Source: Mucilaginibacter ginkgonis (lineage in GTDB: Bacteria > Bacteroidota > Bacteroidia > Sphingobacteriales > Sphingobacteriaceae). From it: a stretch of DNA of 64,000 bases. The stretch is from positions 248,001 to 312,000 of the forward strand of contig NZ_CP066775.1 of the NCBI RefSeq assembly GCF_009754905.2, in the 5' to 3' direction. The translations under genes and the position numbers were made by a program. The notes under the pieces are model-generated. The model saw nothing but the letters and a program-made list of their open reading frames with translations, did no database searches and had not been told where the DNA came from. Within the stretch, counting starts at the first letter, position 1; each line of letters begins with the position of its first letter. Of the stretch, positions 63,464-64,000 are shown in pieces.

Positions 63464-64000
63464 ATATCAAATCTGGAACTATTTGAGGTATCCTTCATAA
63501 GCTAAACTTTAAGCTACTTGTTAGAAATTTTCTATTTGATCTCTTCTGATACTAACGTTGTTAGGCACGCCGAATAAGTTTATTGCAGTAAGGACAAAAG
63601 GTTATTTTATTACTGAGACTACATTGAAAGGATTGGAAAGAGAATATGCCTGAACTACCGTAAGACATTAAGCAGGCGATAATCAATACCGTCAACGCTT
63701 ACCTGTTAGAAGAAAAGGCACCCAAGCGGCGATTATCTTAGCTATCTAACTATTATGGTTATGTAATATACAAAAAAGCAGTCCAATCTAGAACTGCCTT
63801 TAAGAACCGTTTAGAAACGGCTATTAACTGATGTGAAGCGTTTGGTGTTAAGCTTCGACACCTCGAAGATTTGAACCTGTCTCACCTAGTATTGACACTT
63901 ATCCTCTTCCAATGTTTACAGGATTGTTACGCGGATTATGGGTAAAAAAATGGCACCCCTTATAAGCAAAAAAGGAATGCCATTTAACAACTTTACGAAA
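63464..64000. other. 537-bp gene-free end of the window
   Basis: A short frame near 63564-63650 (KFIAVRTKGYFITETTLKG) looks like a gene fragment but stops at once. A weak hairpin GCAGT/ACTGC lies at 63778-63797 and AAATGGCA/TGCCATTT words pair near 63949-63985. No complete gene or tRNA end was found. Confidence 0.4.

Larger units (their letters stand above)
38802..64000. mobile_element. Accessory region, probably an integrated element at tRNA-Lys (right end not found)
   Basis: From the 3' end of tRNA-Lys onward, gene content changes to a tyrosine recombinase, phage-type ORF6N, defence-type genes, an extra FtsK translocase, DUF932 and several decayed genes. No second copy of the tRNA 3' end was found by eye in the window. 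The region may be one large element or several insertions, and its right part (DUF1003, Fpg-type genes) may already be host chromosome. No conjugation (Tra) genes are seen. Confidence 0.45.

Noticed and set aside
63840..63900. Possible tRNA or attachment-site remnant at the window end
   Set aside because: The words resemble a T-arm only superficially; no cloverleaf and no match to the tRNA-Lys 3' end was found.

Overview
The window is from a chromosome of a Bacteroidota bacterium, most likely a Sphingobacteriaceae member close to Mucilaginibacter or Pedobacter. Signs of this are a GldB gliding lipoprotein next to nadE, a type IX secretion (T9SS) sorting tail on a subtilase, GLPGLI and TonB-receptor proteins, an ATP synthase cluster without atpD/atpC, promoters of the TTTG / TAnnTTTG type, and family-typical intergenic inverted repeats. 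No rRNA or CRISPR array is visible.

Positions 1-38800 look like ordinary core genome. In order: ATP synthase genes atpF-H-A-G; gldB divergent from nadE; lipoproteins; a secreted S8 protease; gamma-glutamyltransferase; a MarR regulator followed by two FKBP-type lipoproteins. Next comes a light- and redox-stress-like block with a class I photolyase, two NAD(P)-binding proteins (one frameshifted), a Dabb protein, an ABC1 kinase, a TetR regulator, a DUF2256 zinc-ribbon protein and a DASH cryptochrome. It is followed by a three-gene polyprenyl-phosphate sugar cluster (UbiA-type phosphoribosyltransferase, polytopic membrane protein, HAD phosphatase), then purN and purH, the cell-shape operon mreB-mreC-mreD-mrdA-rodA, tdk, a lone receiver protein and tRNA-Lys(TTT).

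Right after tRNA-Lys the character changes. An IntDOT-like tyrosine recombinase starts an accessory region (about 38.8 kb to at least 63.5 kb) that is AT-richer in much of its length, gene-sparse and full of broken genes. It holds an ORF6N gene with a nonsense codon, AraC and DUF1398 genes, and a candidate defence cluster of three same-strand genes: an Abi_C abortive-infection protein, a Lit-like HExxH protease and a TIGR04141/DUF6119 protein. After these come a heavily decayed S1/P1 nuclease gene behind an accessory FtsK-type translocase, and a GC-richer mobile-element block (DUF932, small proteins, strong hairpins). The next locus is a small cysteine-containing exported peptide, a terminator, a GLPGLI protein and a TonB-type receptor, preceded by a striking tandem dyad operator. 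The window ends with an IS1595-type remnant, two DUF1003 membrane proteins, a zincless Fpg/Nei glycosylase and an FAD monooxygenase interrupted by a stop codon.

The best candidates for something undescribed are the defence trio at 44046-47836 and the operator-peptide-GLPGLI-receptor locus at 54846-58759. No second copy of the tRNA end was found by eye, so the right boundary of the integrated element is unknown and may lie outside the window.
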